A DNA stretch of 64,000 bases. Origin: Terriglobia bacterium (lineage in GTDB: Bacteria > Acidobacteriota > Terriglobia > Terriglobales > Acidobacteriaceae). The notes below the pieces were generated by a model. The model saw only the letters and a list, made by a program, of their open reading frames with translations. It did no database searches and was not told the DNA's origin. The stretch spans positions 35,698 to 99,697 of the forward strand of contig JAIQFC010000020.1 of the NCBI GenBank assembly GCA_020073465.1. Reading direction: 5' to 3'. Positions 24,945 through 34,168 of this stretch are shown here, in pieces. The stretch's first letter is position 1, and each line of letters begins with the position of its first letter. The translations under genes and the position numbers were made by a program.

Positions 24945-24970
24945 AAAAAGCATTGTAGCGTGCGGATTGT

Positions 24971-24996
24971 GTGGCGCGGGCGCCTCGCCCGCGAAG
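24971..24996. repeat. REP-like palindrome
   Basis: CGCGGGCG-CCT-CGCCCGCG, a palindromic element just upstream of the amidase gene. It is of the same type as the elements at 25114, 25656, 36226, 36809 and 48238. Confidence 0.7.
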
Positions 24997-25113
24997 AGGT
25001 GTCTAGCGGCTGGGGAGCCGGGTAAAAAGATTGACCAATGCGGGAATTCAAAGACAGAGCTGGTCATCCGTCACAGACATTGGACATTCCGCTAGAGTCT
25101 ACTTCCGTGGATA

Positions 25114-25147
25114 GAGTGGGCGGGCGAGGCGCCCACCCTACATTTTC
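25114..25147. repeat. REP-like palindrome upstream of RAYT
   Basis: GTGGGCG-GGCGAGG-CGCCCAC followed by CCTACATTTTCGGAGCTG, directly preceding the transposase start. The tail also follows the copy at 36226-36254 (ACACTTACAGAGCTG). Confidence 0.75.
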
Positions 25148-25156
25148 GGAGCTGTC

Positions 25157-25645
25157 ATGTCCGGATACCACAGCTAAGAACATCCGAAATACGAGTACCG
25201 CAGGCGGCTTCCGCATTATCAGAGCGCTGCGGCGCCGCTATTCGTCACATTTGGAACGTTTGGGCGCTGGATTCTGCCGGAAGTGGCTCGCGATCTCGTG
25301 CTGCGGCATTGTCTGCACGATCATGGAACACGCATTCAGTTGTCAGCGGCAGTCGTGATGCCGAACCATGTTCATTTGCTCTTTTGGGCGTTGCGCGATG
25401 GAAGCGGGTGGCCTTTCCGTCTGGTTGACATCATGCATAGTCTGAAAAGTTCGTCGGCGCATACCGTGAACAGGCTGTTACGACGCGACGGTCCCGTCTG
25501 GGAGGAGGAGTCGTTTGATCATGTGTTGCGGTCGGACGAGAGTTGGGAGGAGAAGCGCGAGTACATTCGGCAGAATCCGGTGCGGGCGGGGCTGGTGAAG
25601 CGAGCGGAGGACTATCTGTGGTTATGGACCGACGCTTTCCGGTAG
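25157..25645 (+). pseudogene. REP-associated tyrosine transposase (RAYT), broken by early stop
   Basis: From ATG 25157 the frame gives MSGYHS, then TAA at 25175-25177, then continues as EHPKYEYRRRLPHYQ and about 150 more residues. After the stop the Y1/HUH transposase signature follows: AAVVMPNHVHLLF (HUH) and EYIRQNPVRAGLV (catalytic Tyr). The region between the TAA and GTG 25283 has no standard start, so the intact N-terminus cannot be made. Translation from GTG 25283 would keep HUH and Tyr but lose the first strand. REP palindromes lie on both sides, matching the RAYT/REP association. Confidence 0.8.
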
Positions 25646-25655
25646 TACAGGCATT

Positions 25656-25685
25656 GCGCGGGCGGGGCGCCCGCGCCACATTTTT
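25656..25685. repeat. REP-like palindrome downstream of RAYT
   Basis: CGCGGGC-GGGG-CGCCCGCG followed by CCACATTTTTCG. It pairs with the element at 25114-25147 and lies between the RAYT remnant and the nadA stop. Confidence 0.7.
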
Positions 25686-25693
25686 CGACTTAG

Positions 25694-26806
25694 CTACTGA
25701 ATTTCCAGCATTCTGTCCAGAGCGACTCGTGCCCAGTGCTTCACGTCGTCTCTGACCTTAATCTGGTTGACCACGTTGCCTTCCACCAAGTTCTCGAGCG
25801 CCCAGCAGAGGTGTTGGGGAGAGATGCGGAACATGGTCGTGCACAGGCAGCCGGAATCATCGAGGGTGATGACTTTCTTGCCTTCGGCAGCAAATTCTTT
25901 GCCCATGCGGTTGACGAGGTGAATTTCGGTGCCGACAGCGAACATCGTGCCGGGACCAGCATCGCGGATGATCTTGAGCAGGCGTTCCGTAGAACCGAGG
26001 GCGTCGGCTTTCTGGCAGACTTCCCAACGGCACTCGGGATGCACGATCACCTTGATGCCCGGATATCTGGCTCGGACATGGTCGACGTGCTCGGGGAGGA
26101 AACGCTGGTGGACCGCGCAGTGTCCCTTCCAGAGAATCACTTTGGCATTCTTCAGGCGGTCGGGGGTGAGGCCACCGTTCAGCATGTAGGGGTCCCAGAC
26201 CACCATCTCGTTCAGGGGGATACCCATTCCGAATCCGGTGTTGCGGCCGAGGTGTTGGTCTGGAAGGAAAAGCAGTTTGGAATTCTTCGCGAGGCCCCAC
26301 TTCATGGCGCCGGCAGCGTTGGCCGAAGTGCAGACCACGCCTCCACGCTCGCCAACGAAGGCTTTAATCGCAGCTGTCGAATTGATGTACGTGATCGGGG
26401 TGATGCCGTCGCCTCCGTCCGTCGTCACTCCCGCGCGGACTAGTTGCTCCCAGCAGTCCTCGACCTGTGTGATCTCAGCCATGTCGGCCATGGAGCATCC
26501 GGCGTTCAGGTCGGGGAGAATCGTGATCTGGCCGGGACGGGAGAGGATGTCGGCGCTTTCGGCCATGAAGTGTACGCCGCAGAAAATGATGTATTTGCCG
26601 GCAGCCTTGCCGGCTTCTTTGGAGAGCTTGTAGGAATCTCCGCGGAAATCGGCGAAACGGATGACCTCATCCCGCTGGTAATGGTGACCAAGGATGACTG
26701 CCTCGCGGCCCAGAATCTCTCGGGCCAGACGAATGCGGTCGTCCATGGTGTGGTCGGGAAGGGTGAGATAGTTCTCCAGACTGCAAACTGCAGTAGCAGT
26801 ACCCAC
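25694..26806 (-). CDS. nadA: Quinolinate synthase NadA
   Basis: A 370-residue [4Fe-4S] enzyme that condenses iminoaspartate with dihydroxyacetone phosphate to quinolinate, the de novo NAD precursor. It has ILGHHYQRDEVIRFADFRGDSYKLS, then IFCGVHFMAESADIL with the first Cys ligand, NAGCSMAD, HPECRWEV with the second Cys, and DDSGCLCTTM at the C-terminus. Length and motif order match the family. The start is a GTG at 26806. No nadB is adjacent, so partners are elsewhere. Cytosolic. Confidence 0.95.
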   Translation of the reverse strand: MGTATAVCSLENYLTLPDHTMDDRIRLAREILGREAVILGHHYQRDEVIRFADFRGDSYKLSKEAGKAAGKYIIFCGVHFMAESADILSRPGQITILPDLNAGCSMADMAEITQVEDCWEQLVRAGVTTDGGDGITPITYINSTAAIKAFVGERGGVVCTSANAAGAMKWGLAKNSKLLFLPDQHLGRNTGFGMGIPLNEMVVWDPYMLNGGLTPDRLKNAKVILWKGHCAVHQRFLPEHVDHVRARYPGIKVIVHPECRWEVCQKADALGSTERLLKIIRDAGPGTMFAVGTEIHLVNRMGKEFAAEGKKVITLDDSGCLCTTMFRISPQHLCWALENLVEGNVVNQIKVRDDVKHWARVALDRMLEIQ

Positions 26807-27296
26807 GTTAGTGACCCGCTTTCAGCTCCAACGACGCGTCGACGAAACTGCTTCGTCCACTCGACTTGGAACGGGGATGTTGAAAGCTTCCAGCGGCTCC
26901 AGCAGACTCACTGCGCCTTGAATTCAGCGCCCAGCCTGCGGGGATGTTGAAGCCACTTCTTGCTCGTACAAACAGTTGGATGCCCGAAAACAGTCGCGGG
27001 ATACTCTTTTCCGCAGCCTGCCGGGACTCCGATCACTATTGTGCATTGTAGGCACAAAGAGTGCAAGCTGATTGATGCCGGACAAGAAGGTCTTGACCAC
27101 AGAGGACATAGGGATCAATCTGGCTGCACTCGCGAAAGCCGCCGCCATAGAAATCGTGTCAGCAGGCCACTCGATCCTGAGAGAAACTTAATCGTGGAAA
27201 AAGTTGTCTTAACACTCCCCGCGTTGGTTGCCGATGGAATACTCAGGGAATGGCGTTTCCCGCCAAACGGGCGGACAGTGAGCGCACGGTGGAGAC
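26807..27296. other. Intergenic region, no gene found
   Basis: About 490 bases between nadA and the 27297 gene. No open frame here has a ribosome site or recognisable motif. A partial CACAGAG-type repeat (CCACAGAGGACATAGGGATC) is at 27098-27116. Confidence 0.5.
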
Positions 27297-27689
27297 GTGT
27301 ACAAAATAGAGAAAAGCGACCTGGGATTTCACCTCACCTTTGGAGGCACCATCACGAAAGGTGAACTCGAGGAGTGGTACAAGGAGAGTGAACAGGTCTT
27401 GGCGACACAGCAGGTCCCATTCGGCGTAATCATTGATATGAGAACGCTGGCCCCGCTACCGGTCGAGGCGCAGGGAATAATGGTTCGGGGTCAATCGATG
27501 TATCGCAGTCGTGGTATGCAACGCTCCTGTGTCATCCTGGAAGATCCCATCACCACAATCCAGTTCAGGCGCCTGGCCAAGCAATCCGGGATATTCCTAT
27601 ACGAACGATACATCGATGCTTCGGCGCACAAAGATTGGCGGCAACAAGCAGAGAAATGGGTCAAGGGCGCAGTCTGCCCCGGACGCTGA
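27297..27689 (+). CDS. Small protein of unknown function (STAS-like pattern)
   Basis: A 130-residue protein beginning at GTG 27297, with GGTGGAG upstream. A FGVIIDMRTLAPLP strand and the following helix recall the alternating beta/alpha order of STAS/SpoIIAA-like folds, but no known signature is complete. Other features: HLTFGGTITKGELEEWYKE and RRLAKQSGIFLYERYID. It has no signal or membrane segment. It stands alone, convergent with coaBC 62 bases away. Confidence 0.6.
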   Translation: MYKIEKSDLGFHLTFGGTITKGELEEWYKESEQVLATQQVPFGVIIDMRTLAPLPVEAQGIMVRGQSMYRSRGMQRSCVILEDPITTIQFRRLAKQSGIFLYERYIDASAHKDWRQQAEKWVKGAVCPGR

Positions 27690-27751
27690 GGCTGGCTGCT
27701 CCCACGTCATCTCTCCAGGTTGCCGGACGGACGCAACCCGGTGGCGCAGAG

Positions 27752-28969
27752 TCAGGCTTTTACTGGATGTTTGCGATTTTGGCACAGGCGCGCGATTTGG
27801 TCGAGGACGCGCTGGGCAACTTCCCACTTGGTGGTTTCAGGGACATCGATCACCTCACCCAACGTGATGATGGTTACGGCGTTGCGGTCGGAGTCGAAGC
27901 CTATGCCCTGCCGGGACACATCGTTGACGACGATGGCGTCGAGATTCTTTGCCACTAACTTCTGGCGTGCATTCTCAAGAACGTTCTCGGTTTCGGCGGC
28001 GAAGCCGACCACGATCTGCGATTCCTTGCGCTGCGCAAGCTCCTTGAGAATGTCGGGCGTGGCCTCGAGTTCGAGCGTCATCGGGCCTTTACGCTTGATC
28101 TTCTGACCGGCAGCGACCTTGGGGCGATAATCCGACACCGCGGCTGTCTTGATCACCACGCTAGCCAGCGGAAGAAGCTTGAGGACTGCTTCCCGCATCT
28201 GTTCGGCGGATTCCACCCTTGTCACTTCAGCGGCACCGGGCGGAGTGAGAGTGGTCGGGCCGCTCACTAGAATCACGCGGGCCCCACGGCGCAGGGCCGC
28301 TTCCGCCAGAGCGTAACCCATGCGACCGCTGGAACGGTTGGTGAGGTAGCGGACGGGATCGATTTTCTCGCGGGTTGGGCCGGCGGTGATCAGCACCGTT
28401 TCGCCCGCAAGATCCTGGGACGCTCCCAGAGCCTGGAGCACGGCGGCGATGATCGCTTCATTCTCGGCAAGCCGTCCTGGTCCGGTCATACCGCAGGCGA
28501 GATATCCGGAGCCCGGTTCCACGACTCGGACACCGCGCTGGCGCAGGATTTCAAGATTGGCCTGCGTGGCGGGATGGTTCCACATGTTGACGTTCATCGC
28601 TGGCGCCACGACGACCGGGGCGGTGGTTGCGAGATAAAGCGTCGTCAGGAAATCAGAGGCAATACCCTGCGCGAAGTGCGCGAGGACGTCCGCGGTGGCG
28701 GGAACAACCACCAGCGCGTCGATCGCTTGCGCTACCGCAATGTGCTCGATAGCGGAGTCGATATTGGGCTGCTGCTCTTCCCCCGACGAAAACAGGCCGG
28801 TGATGACTTTTTCCCCGGAGAGCGCGGCGAAGGTAAGAGGACGGACAAACTCCTGGGCGGCGCGGGTCATGATGACCTGCACCCGAATGCCGCGATCTTG
28901 CAGCAAGCGCACGATCTCGGGCGCTTTGTAAGCCGCGATTCCCCCGGTAACGCCCAGAGCTACCTTCAT
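27752..28969 (-). CDS. coaBC: CoaBC: PPC decarboxylase / PPC synthetase
   Basis: A bifunctional enzyme of coenzyme A synthesis. The N-terminal flavoprotein (CoaC) has ALGVTGGIAAYKAPEIVRLL, then PAMNVNMWNHPATQ with the active-site His, and YLACGMTGPGRLAE with the conserved Cys. The C-terminal CoaB part has ITAGPTREKIDPVRYLTNRSSGRMG and AAVSDYRPK. It turns phosphopantothenate and cysteine into phosphopantetheine. About 405 residues, the usual length. Start ATG 28969 gives the canonical beginning. It ends the minus-strand yicC-gmk-rpoZ-coaBC run; the gap to rpoZ is filled by an inverted repeat pair. Confidence 0.94.
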   Translation of the reverse strand: MKVALGVTGGIAAYKAPEIVRLLQDRGIRVQVIMTRAAQEFVRPLTFAALSGEKVITGLFSSGEEQQPNIDSAIEHIAVAQAIDALVVVPATADVLAHFAQGIASDFLTTLYLATTAPVVVAPAMNVNMWNHPATQANLEILRQRGVRVVEPGSGYLACGMTGPGRLAENEAIIAAVLQALGASQDLAGETVLITAGPTREKIDPVRYLTNRSSGRMGYALAEAALRRGARVILVSGPTTLTPPGAAEVTRVESAEQMREAVLKLLPLASVVIKTAAVSDYRPKVAAGQKIKRKGPMTLELEATPDILKELAQRKESQIVVGFAAETENVLENARQKLVAKNLDAIVVNDVSRQGIGFDSDRNAVTIITLGEVIDVPETTKWEVAQRVLDQIARLCQNRKHPVKA

Positions 28970-28975
28970 AGCATT

Positions 28976-29068
28976 TTGATTGTTGCTTCTTGATTGTTGA
29001 TTCAAAACCGCGTTGCTGTCGTCTCGGCCCTTGTCAATCAACAATCAACAATCAAGAAATCAACAATT
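28976..29068. repeat. Inverted pair of heptamer arrays (TTGATTG / CAATCAA)
   Basis: Left arm 28976-29003: TTGATTG, TTGCTTC, TTGATTG, TTGATTC. Right arm 29034-29068: TCAATCA, ACAATCA, ACAATCA, then units shifted by an extra base. The arms can pair across a 30-base spacer. The pair lies 7 bases upstream of the coaBC start and 6 bases after the rpoZ stop. Confidence 0.75.
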
Positions 29069-29073
29069 GCCCC

Positions 29074-29307
29074 TTAGTCTTGCCCCAGGGCCTTATCGAG
29101 CGTTTCGCTGGCCTGCTCGGCGGCGCTGCGGGTCTCGGGAATCTCCCACTTCACCTTGCCGGCGCGGATCTCGTCCTGCGCGATGCGGCAGGGCTTGCGG
29201 GAACTGGTGTCGACCACCGGGGGAGCGCCGGATTGCAACTGCCGGGCGCGTCGTGCGGCCACCAGGATGTAGCGGTAATTGCTGTCGAACCCTTCCATCA
29301 ACTTCAT
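29074..29307 (-). CDS. rpoZ: RNA polymerase omega subunit
   Basis: A 77-residue protein matching omega: EGFDSNYRYILVAARRARQLQSGAPP, then the conserved helix IAQDEIRAGKVKWEIPE. It binds and stabilises the beta-prime subunit in RNA polymerase assembly. Placement after gmk and before coaBC is the standard order in many bacteria. Start ATG at 29307. Confidence 0.93.
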   Translation of the reverse strand: MKLMEGFDSNYRYILVAARRARQLQSGAPPVVDTSSRKPCRIAQDEIRAGKVKWEIPETRSAAEQASETLDKALGQD

Positions 29308-29406
29308 AGGGAATCTCCCTTGAAAAAACCGATGTCGAACCGACCCTGTCCAATCTTGAAATTGCCTGCGTCGTACTCTGTGCCGCTTCCAGATGATACC
29401 GCGAAA

Positions 29407-30120
29407 CTAGGCGCCTCCGCCTGTTACCGCCGGAATCGCGAAGGATGCGAGGATCGGCTGCACGCGGTCGCGAATGTTGGAAAGACGGCAACGGTCGGCT
29501 AACACCAGGATTTGTTTCTGCTCCTCCGAGAGCGGCCCGCCCAAGCGGCGGAATCGTTCCGAGCGAACGACGGCCTGCAGGCTGTCGATCGATTCCTCCA
29601 GGCGGTCGTTCACCAGAATATAGTTGTATTTATCGTAATTCTCAATCTCCCGGCTGGCCGTGACCAAACGCCGCTGGATGACCTGCTCGGCGTCTTCACC
29701 CCGCTCGCGCAGGCGCCGTTCCAGGGTTCTGCGGTCGGGAGGCAGGACAAAGATGCTGATGGCGTCAGGCAGCTTGCGTTTGATCTGCTGTGCGCCTTGC
29801 ACATCGATATCGAGCAGGAGATCGTGGCCCTGCTGCGCAGCCTCCTGCAAAAAGCGGCGTGCCGTGCCGTAGTAGTTGCCAAAGACATTGGCGTGCTCGA
29901 GGAACTCGTCGCGGGCAATCATCTGTTCGAATTCGTCGCGCGAGATGAAGTAGTACTGCTTGCCGTTCTGCTCGCTGCCGCGGGACGGACGAGTGGTGTA
30001 GGAAACGGAAAAATCCAGGCCGGGGACAAGCTTCATCAACTTGCTGACCAACGTGGATTTCCCGGAACCTGAAGGCGCGGAAATGATGTACACCAGCGGC
30101 ATGTGAGTCGAAGGGTTCAT
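29407..30120 (-). CDS. gmk: Guanylate kinase
   Basis: A 237-residue enzyme that phosphorylates GMP to GDP. The P-loop is IISAPSGSGKST near residue 12. The GMP-binding region SVSYTTRPSRGSEQNGKQYYF, the FLEHANVFGNYYGTA segment and the DIDVQGAQQIK loop are typical. The C-terminus has about 30 extra residues (SNIRDRVQPILASFAIPAVTGGGA). Start ATG 30120 overlaps the yicC stop as ATGA; ATG 30102 is an alternative. Overlap implies translational coupling with yicC. Confidence 0.94.
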   Translation of the reverse strand: MNPSTHMPLVYIISAPSGSGKSTLVSKLMKLVPGLDFSVSYTTRPSRGSEQNGKQYYFISRDEFEQMIARDEFLEHANVFGNYYGTARRFLQEAAQQGHDLLLDIDVQGAQQIKRKLPDAISIFVLPPDRRTLERRLRERGEDAEQVIQRRLVTASREIENYDKYNYILVNDRLEESIDSLQAVVRSERFRRLGGPLSEEQKQILVLADRCRLSNIRDRVQPILASFAIPAVTGGGA

Positions 30121-31043
30121 TCCAGGTTCTGCACCTGTTCGCGCGATTTTTCGATTTCGGCTTTCATGGCCAATCCCGCTTCCGTGATTTGCAGTGCTTC
30201 CCCCGCCAAACCTGACGTTTTCGAAAGCAGGGTGTTGGACTCGCGGTTCATCTCCTGCAGGAGAAAGTCGAGCTTCTTGCCCACTTCACCACCCTCGTCG
30301 AGCAGGCCCAGGAAGTGTTGCACGTGGTTTTCGAGACGGACAATCTCCTCCTGGATGTCGCTGCGGTCGACGAGCAGCGCCGCTTCCTGAAGCACTCTCT
30401 CTTTGTCCGCAGTCGTGCCAATCAATTCCTGAATTCGTGACTGCAGCCTTTCCGTGTAGTTCTGCAATACGGCGCGTCGATGTTGCCGCACGCTGCGGCC
30501 GGCTTCGAGCAGGTGTGTCATGCGTTGCCGTAATTCGCGCTCGATGCCGCGCCCTTCTTCCTCGCGCATCTGGTTGAGGCGGGCGAGGGCTTCGCCGACT
30601 TTTGCCATTACCGCGGCTTCGATTTCTCCGTCGGCGCTGTCGTTGGCAGACTCGAGCGCGCCCGGGATACGTAGAACGGCGTTGAGGTCGGGCTCGGCCG
30701 ACAGGGAAAACTCTGCGGCGGCGGCTCGGAAAGCAGCAATATATCCGCCGACCAGTTCGCGGTTCAGCGCAAAGCTTTCGCCGGAGGAGCGTTCCAGACT
30801 CAGCGTGACATCGACGTGGCCACGGGCAATGGCATCTTTGAGCACGCGCCTCAGTTGCATTTCGAGCGAGTCGGTACCCGAAGGAAGACGGAAGTGAAGA
30901 TCCAGGAAACGGTGGTTGACTGATTTCAGCGAGAGCGCGAAGGCCAGGCGGCCATTCGCGGTCTTGGCCACATCTCCTTCCAGGGGTTGGCGCTGGACCT
31001 CGCCTTTGACCTGGGCAAAACCTGTCATGGAACGTAGTGGCAT
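30117..31043 (-). CDS. yicC: YicC-family endoribonuclease-like protein
   Basis: A 308-residue protein with the family opening RSMTGFAQVKGE and the C-terminal DUF1732 region (EIVRLENHVQHFLGLLDE and KKLDFLLQEMNRESNTLLSKT). YicC homologues are reported to act as endoribonucleases in small-RNA decay; the exact role here is inferred. The start at 31043 is preferred to 31103: it gives the canonical N-terminus and leaves a 19-base gap after the msbA stop, while the longer form would overlap. Its stop overlaps the gmk start. Confidence 0.92.
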   Translation of the reverse strand: MPLRSMTGFAQVKGEVQRQPLEGDVAKTANGRLAFALSLKSVNHRFLDLHFRLPSGTDSLEMQLRRVLKDAIARGHVDVTLSLERSSGESFALNRELVGGYIAAFRAAAAEFSLSAEPDLNAVLRIPGALESANDSADGEIEAAVMAKVGEALARLNQMREEEGRGIERELRQRMTHLLEAGRSVRQHRRAVLQNYTERLQSRIQELIGTTADKERVLQEAALLVDRSDIQEEIVRLENHVQHFLGLLDEGGEVGKKLDFLLQEMNRESNTLLSKTSGLAGEALQITEAGLAMKAEIEKSREQVQNLE

Positions 31044-31062
31044 AGGGGCCTGAATTCTGCTC

Positions 31063-32940
31063 TCAAGAACCTGCGACTGCCTTCGGTGCTTCCATCGTCG
31101 CAAACTGCAAGTCGTAGAGGCGGCGGTATGTACCCAGGTTCCGCATCAACTCTTCGTGTGCGCCAACGTCGGCAATGGTGCCGTTTTCAATTACGACAAT
31201 GCGGTCCGCACGGCGCACGGTTGACAACCGGTGCGCGATGACGAACACGGTTCTGCCCGTCATCAGGTTATGCAGAGCGGACTGCACCAGCGACTCCGAC
31301 TCGCTGTCGAGAGCCGATGTGGCCTCGTCAAGAATCAGAACCGGAGCGTTCTTCAGCAGCGCGCGGGCAATGGCAAGGCGCTGGCGCTCTCCTCCGGAGA
31401 GGCGCACGCCCCGTTCTCCGATCACCGTATCGTAACTCGCGGGCAGCGCGAGAATGAAGTCGTGGGCCAACGCCGCGCGCGCGGCCGCCTCGACCTCCTT
31501 CTGCGGCACGTTCGGCTGGCCGTAGGCGATGTTGTTGCGGACGGTGTCGTTGAAGAGCACTGTGTCCTGCGTAACGATTCCGATCTGGGCCCGGAGCGAG
31601 GCTAGAGTAACGTCGCGGATGTCCTGCCCATCGATGAGCAGCCGGCCCTCGGTCACATCGAAGAAGCGCGGGATCAGGTGAACGAGAGTGCTCTTGCCCG
31701 CGCCGCTGGACCCGACGATAGCGAGGACCTCTCCCCGTCGGACCTCAAGATTGATGTCGCGAAGAACTTCGCGAGACTCGTCTTCCTGCGCCTCGCGGGA
31801 ATAGGTGAAGCTCACGTGGTCGAACTGAACCTTGTCGGAGAACTTAGGGAGTGTCCTGGCGCGCGGTTTTTCCTTCACGTCGTCTTCAAGGTCCATGAAC
31901 TTAAAGATCTCTGACGACGCGCCCAGAGCCTGCTGAAAATTGTTGTTGAAGAGTGCGAACTTACGGACCGGGTTGTAGAGGCTGAAAACCGCAGTAATAA
32001 AGGCCACGAAGATTCCCGGCGTCATCAGGTTGTGCTTAATCTGGTCACGCCCGAGGAGCAGCAAGAGAGCCACTCCGACCATGCCGAAAATGTCCATCAG
32101 CGGCGAACTGATGGCGGCCGCAGCCACGGACCGCAGGTTGGCACGGAACAAGCGGCGGGCCGCACCGCGGAAGCGGGAGATTTCCCAACTCTCCGTGTTG
32201 AATGCCTTCACGATGCGGTTGCCGGTAATGGTTTCGTGCAGGATGTTCTGAATTTCCGCCAGCTTGTCCTGACCAAGTCTCGTGGTGTTCCGCACGCGAG
32301 AGCCAATCTTGCGCGCGGAGTAGATAATCACCGGCACAAACAGCAGCAACACCCAGGAAAGGTTCCTTCCCAGCACGACCACCACTCCCGCTACAAACAG
32401 GAATGTGAAAAACTGCTGCAGAAACTCTGCCAGCACCGTCGACATGGCGTACTGCACGCGCTCAATGTCGTTCACGATCGTAGACAGCAGGGTGCCGGTG
32501 GTATGCCTTGAGAAAAACGCGGCAGAGCGCCGCAGAATCGCATTGTAGAGTTCGTCTCGCAGGTCGGTGATCATGCCGAAGCCGGCGTGGTTTACGAGGT
32601 ATGTGCCCGCGTAATCGCAGATTCCCTTCAGGATGGTGGAGGCGACTAATGCGAAGGCCACGACCGTCCACGCGTTGGTGAAATGCGGCGGAACCAGTTG
32701 CTGCAGATACAAAGAATGGTGTGTGCCGGGAATACTGAAAAGCTGAATGTCCTTGGACCCGGTAGACGGATCCAGAACGCGATCAAAGACCGGACGGACC
32801 AGCAGATACTTGAATGCGTCCAACGCACCCACCGCCGCCATGAGTACGACCGCGGACAGTACCTGCCACCAGTAGGGCAGGGCGTAGCGCAGAAGGCGCG
32901 TCAGTTGCCGCATGGGGCTCCCGGGCGGGATGGGCCGCAA
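31063..32940 (-). CDS. msbA: MsbA-type lipid ABC exporter
   Basis: A 625-residue half-transporter. The N-terminal membrane domain (about 15-340, six helices) is followed by an ATPase with Walker A VGSSGAGKST, Q-loop IVTQDTVLF, signature LSGGERQR, Walker B VLILDEATSALD and the H-loop VIAHRLST. It likely flips lipid A-core across the inner membrane, consistent with the LPS transport genes at 39616-42792. Start ATG 32913 (MRQLTRLL) with GGGAG upstream is a good alternative to 32940. It lies upstream of yicC; the promoter may be near 33000. Substrate is inferred from context. Confidence 0.85.
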   Translation of the reverse strand: MRPIPPGSPMRQLTRLLRYALPYWWQVLSAVVLMAAVGALDAFKYLLVRPVFDRVLDPSTGSKDIQLFSIPGTHHSLYLQQLVPPHFTNAWTVVAFALVASTILKGICDYAGTYLVNHAGFGMITDLRDELYNAILRRSAAFFSRHTTGTLLSTIVNDIERVQYAMSTVLAEFLQQFFTFLFVAGVVVVLGRNLSWVLLLFVPVIIYSARKIGSRVRNTTRLGQDKLAEIQNILHETITGNRIVKAFNTESWEISRFRGAARRLFRANLRSVAAAAISSPLMDIFGMVGVALLLLLGRDQIKHNLMTPGIFVAFITAVFSLYNPVRKFALFNNNFQQALGASSEIFKFMDLEDDVKEKPRARTLPKFSDKVQFDHVSFTYSREAQEDESREVLRDINLEVRRGEVLAIVGSSGAGKSTLVHLIPRFFDVTEGRLLIDGQDIRDVTLASLRAQIGIVTQDTVLFNDTVRNNIAYGQPNVPQKEVEAAARAALAHDFILALPASYDTVIGERGVRLSGGERQRLAIARALLKNAPVLILDEATSALDSESESLVQSALHNLMTGRTVFVIAHRLSTVRRADRIVVIENGTIADVGAHEELMRNLGTYRRLYDLQFATMEAPKAVAGS

Positions 32941-33053
32941 TCGCTTGCTGCCAGCGCAGTAGACATGGGACGCAAGCCATTATTCTACTTGAGTTCCCGC
33001 CATTGGAATGGCGTTTCAGCTTCCCGTCGCGCTTCCGCCCGTTTTGGACGTTC

Positions 33054-34001
33054 CTACTTGGGACTATCCCGGTGTACCACCTTCACGCGATATCCTGCGC
33101 GGCGCAAGTGTTTTCCGACGTCTTCCGCGATCATGACGGAGCGGTGCTGGCCGCCGGTACAGCCGAACCCGATGGTCAGGTAGCTCTTGCCTTCGTGAAT
33201 GTAATGGGGAAGCAGGTAGACGAGCAGGTCAGAGATGCGCTTGATGAACTCCTGGGTCTGCGGGAACGAGCGAATGTATTTGGCCACGCGCGGGTGGCGT
33301 CCGGTGAGCGGGCGGAACTCCGGGACAAAATGCGGGTTGGGCAGGAAACGCACGTCAAAGACGAGATCAGCATCCTCGGGCACACCCTGACGAAATCCGA
33401 AGCTCACGCAAGACACCAGAATGCTCTTCTCTGAAGCCCGTTCCTGGAAGCGTTCGGTGACGTGAGCACGCAGTTCGTGCACGTTGAATTTTGAAGTGTC
33501 GATCACGAAATCGGCAAGAGCGCGAATCGGTCCGAGGTGCCGGCGTTCGGCCTGGAGCGAGGTCTTGACCGGCGCATCGGTCCCCAGAGGGTGGGGGCGG
33601 CGAGTTTCACTGAAACGGCGCAGAAGGATAGCATCGGAAGCCTCCAGGAAGACGACCTTGGTCGGGATCATGCGCCGGACGGAATGCAGAATCCCGGGGA
33701 GCTTGTCGAGCTTGGAACCTTCGCGCACGTCCACGACGAGCGCGGTGCGGCGAATTTCCCGGGATTGCACAGCCAACTCGGCGAAGCGCGGGATGAGTTC
33801 GACCGGAAGATTGTCGACACAGTAGAAGCCAAGATCTTCGAAGGCCTTCAGCACAGAGGCCTTCCCGGAGCCGCTCATGCCGGTGATGATCACGAGTTCC
33901 GGGGACTGCTGGCCCTTGCGCACGGCAGAGTGGGACGATTTCTTGCCTCCGCGCTCGGGGCTCTTGCGCGTTGTGCGGCCAGATGATTTCCGGGGCGTCA
34001 T
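33054..34001 (-). CDS. rapZ: RapZ RNase-adaptor / P-loop protein
   Basis: A 315-residue protein of the RapZ (YvcJ/YhbJ) family. The Walker A is IITGMSGSGKASVL, preceded by a basic Arg/Lys/Ser-rich N-terminal 25 residues. Conserved segments include LGFYCVDNLPVELIPRF, VVDVREG, VVFLEASD and, at the C-terminus, IGFGCTGGQHRSV. In E. coli it links RNase E to GlmY/GlmZ to control glmS; in other phyla the partner is unclear. The gene precedes msbA on the minus strand and has heptamer arrays just upstream (34033-34112). Confidence 0.92.
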   Translation of the reverse strand: MTPRKSSGRTTRKSPERGGKKSSHSAVRKGQQSPELVIITGMSGSGKASVLKAFEDLGFYCVDNLPVELIPRFAELAVQSREIRRTALVVDVREGSKLDKLPGILHSVRRMIPTKVVFLEASDAILLRRFSETRRPHPLGTDAPVKTSLQAERRHLGPIRALADFVIDTSKFNVHELRAHVTERFQERASEKSILVSCVSFGFRQGVPEDADLVFDVRFLPNPHFVPEFRPLTGRHPRVAKYIRSFPQTQEFIKRISDLLVYLLPHYIHEGKSYLTIGFGCTGGQHRSVMIAEDVGKHLRRAGYRVKVVHRDSPK

Positions 34002-34032
34002 GAAGGCGATAGTAGCATCGGAAGAGCGCGGT

Positions 34033-34112
34033 CGATTTCCGATTTTCGATTGCCGATTGCCGATTGAGGTGCGCCGGTGCGCTCTTGAACTGGAAACCAG
34101 AAACTAGAAACC
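34033..34112. repeat. Two adjacent heptamer arrays with different units
   Basis: 34033-34067: CGATTTC, CGATTTT, CGATTGC, CGATTGC, CGATTGA. 34092-34112: GGAAACC, AGAAACT, AGAAACC. Both keep the 7-bp period though their sequences are unrelated. They lie between the divergent rapZ and mbfA-like genes. Confidence 0.8.
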
Positions 34113-34168
34113 GCTTTTCGAGAGCGGCATTTGTCTGGGGCAGGGTTGGCCATTTAAGCTAGGGCGCC

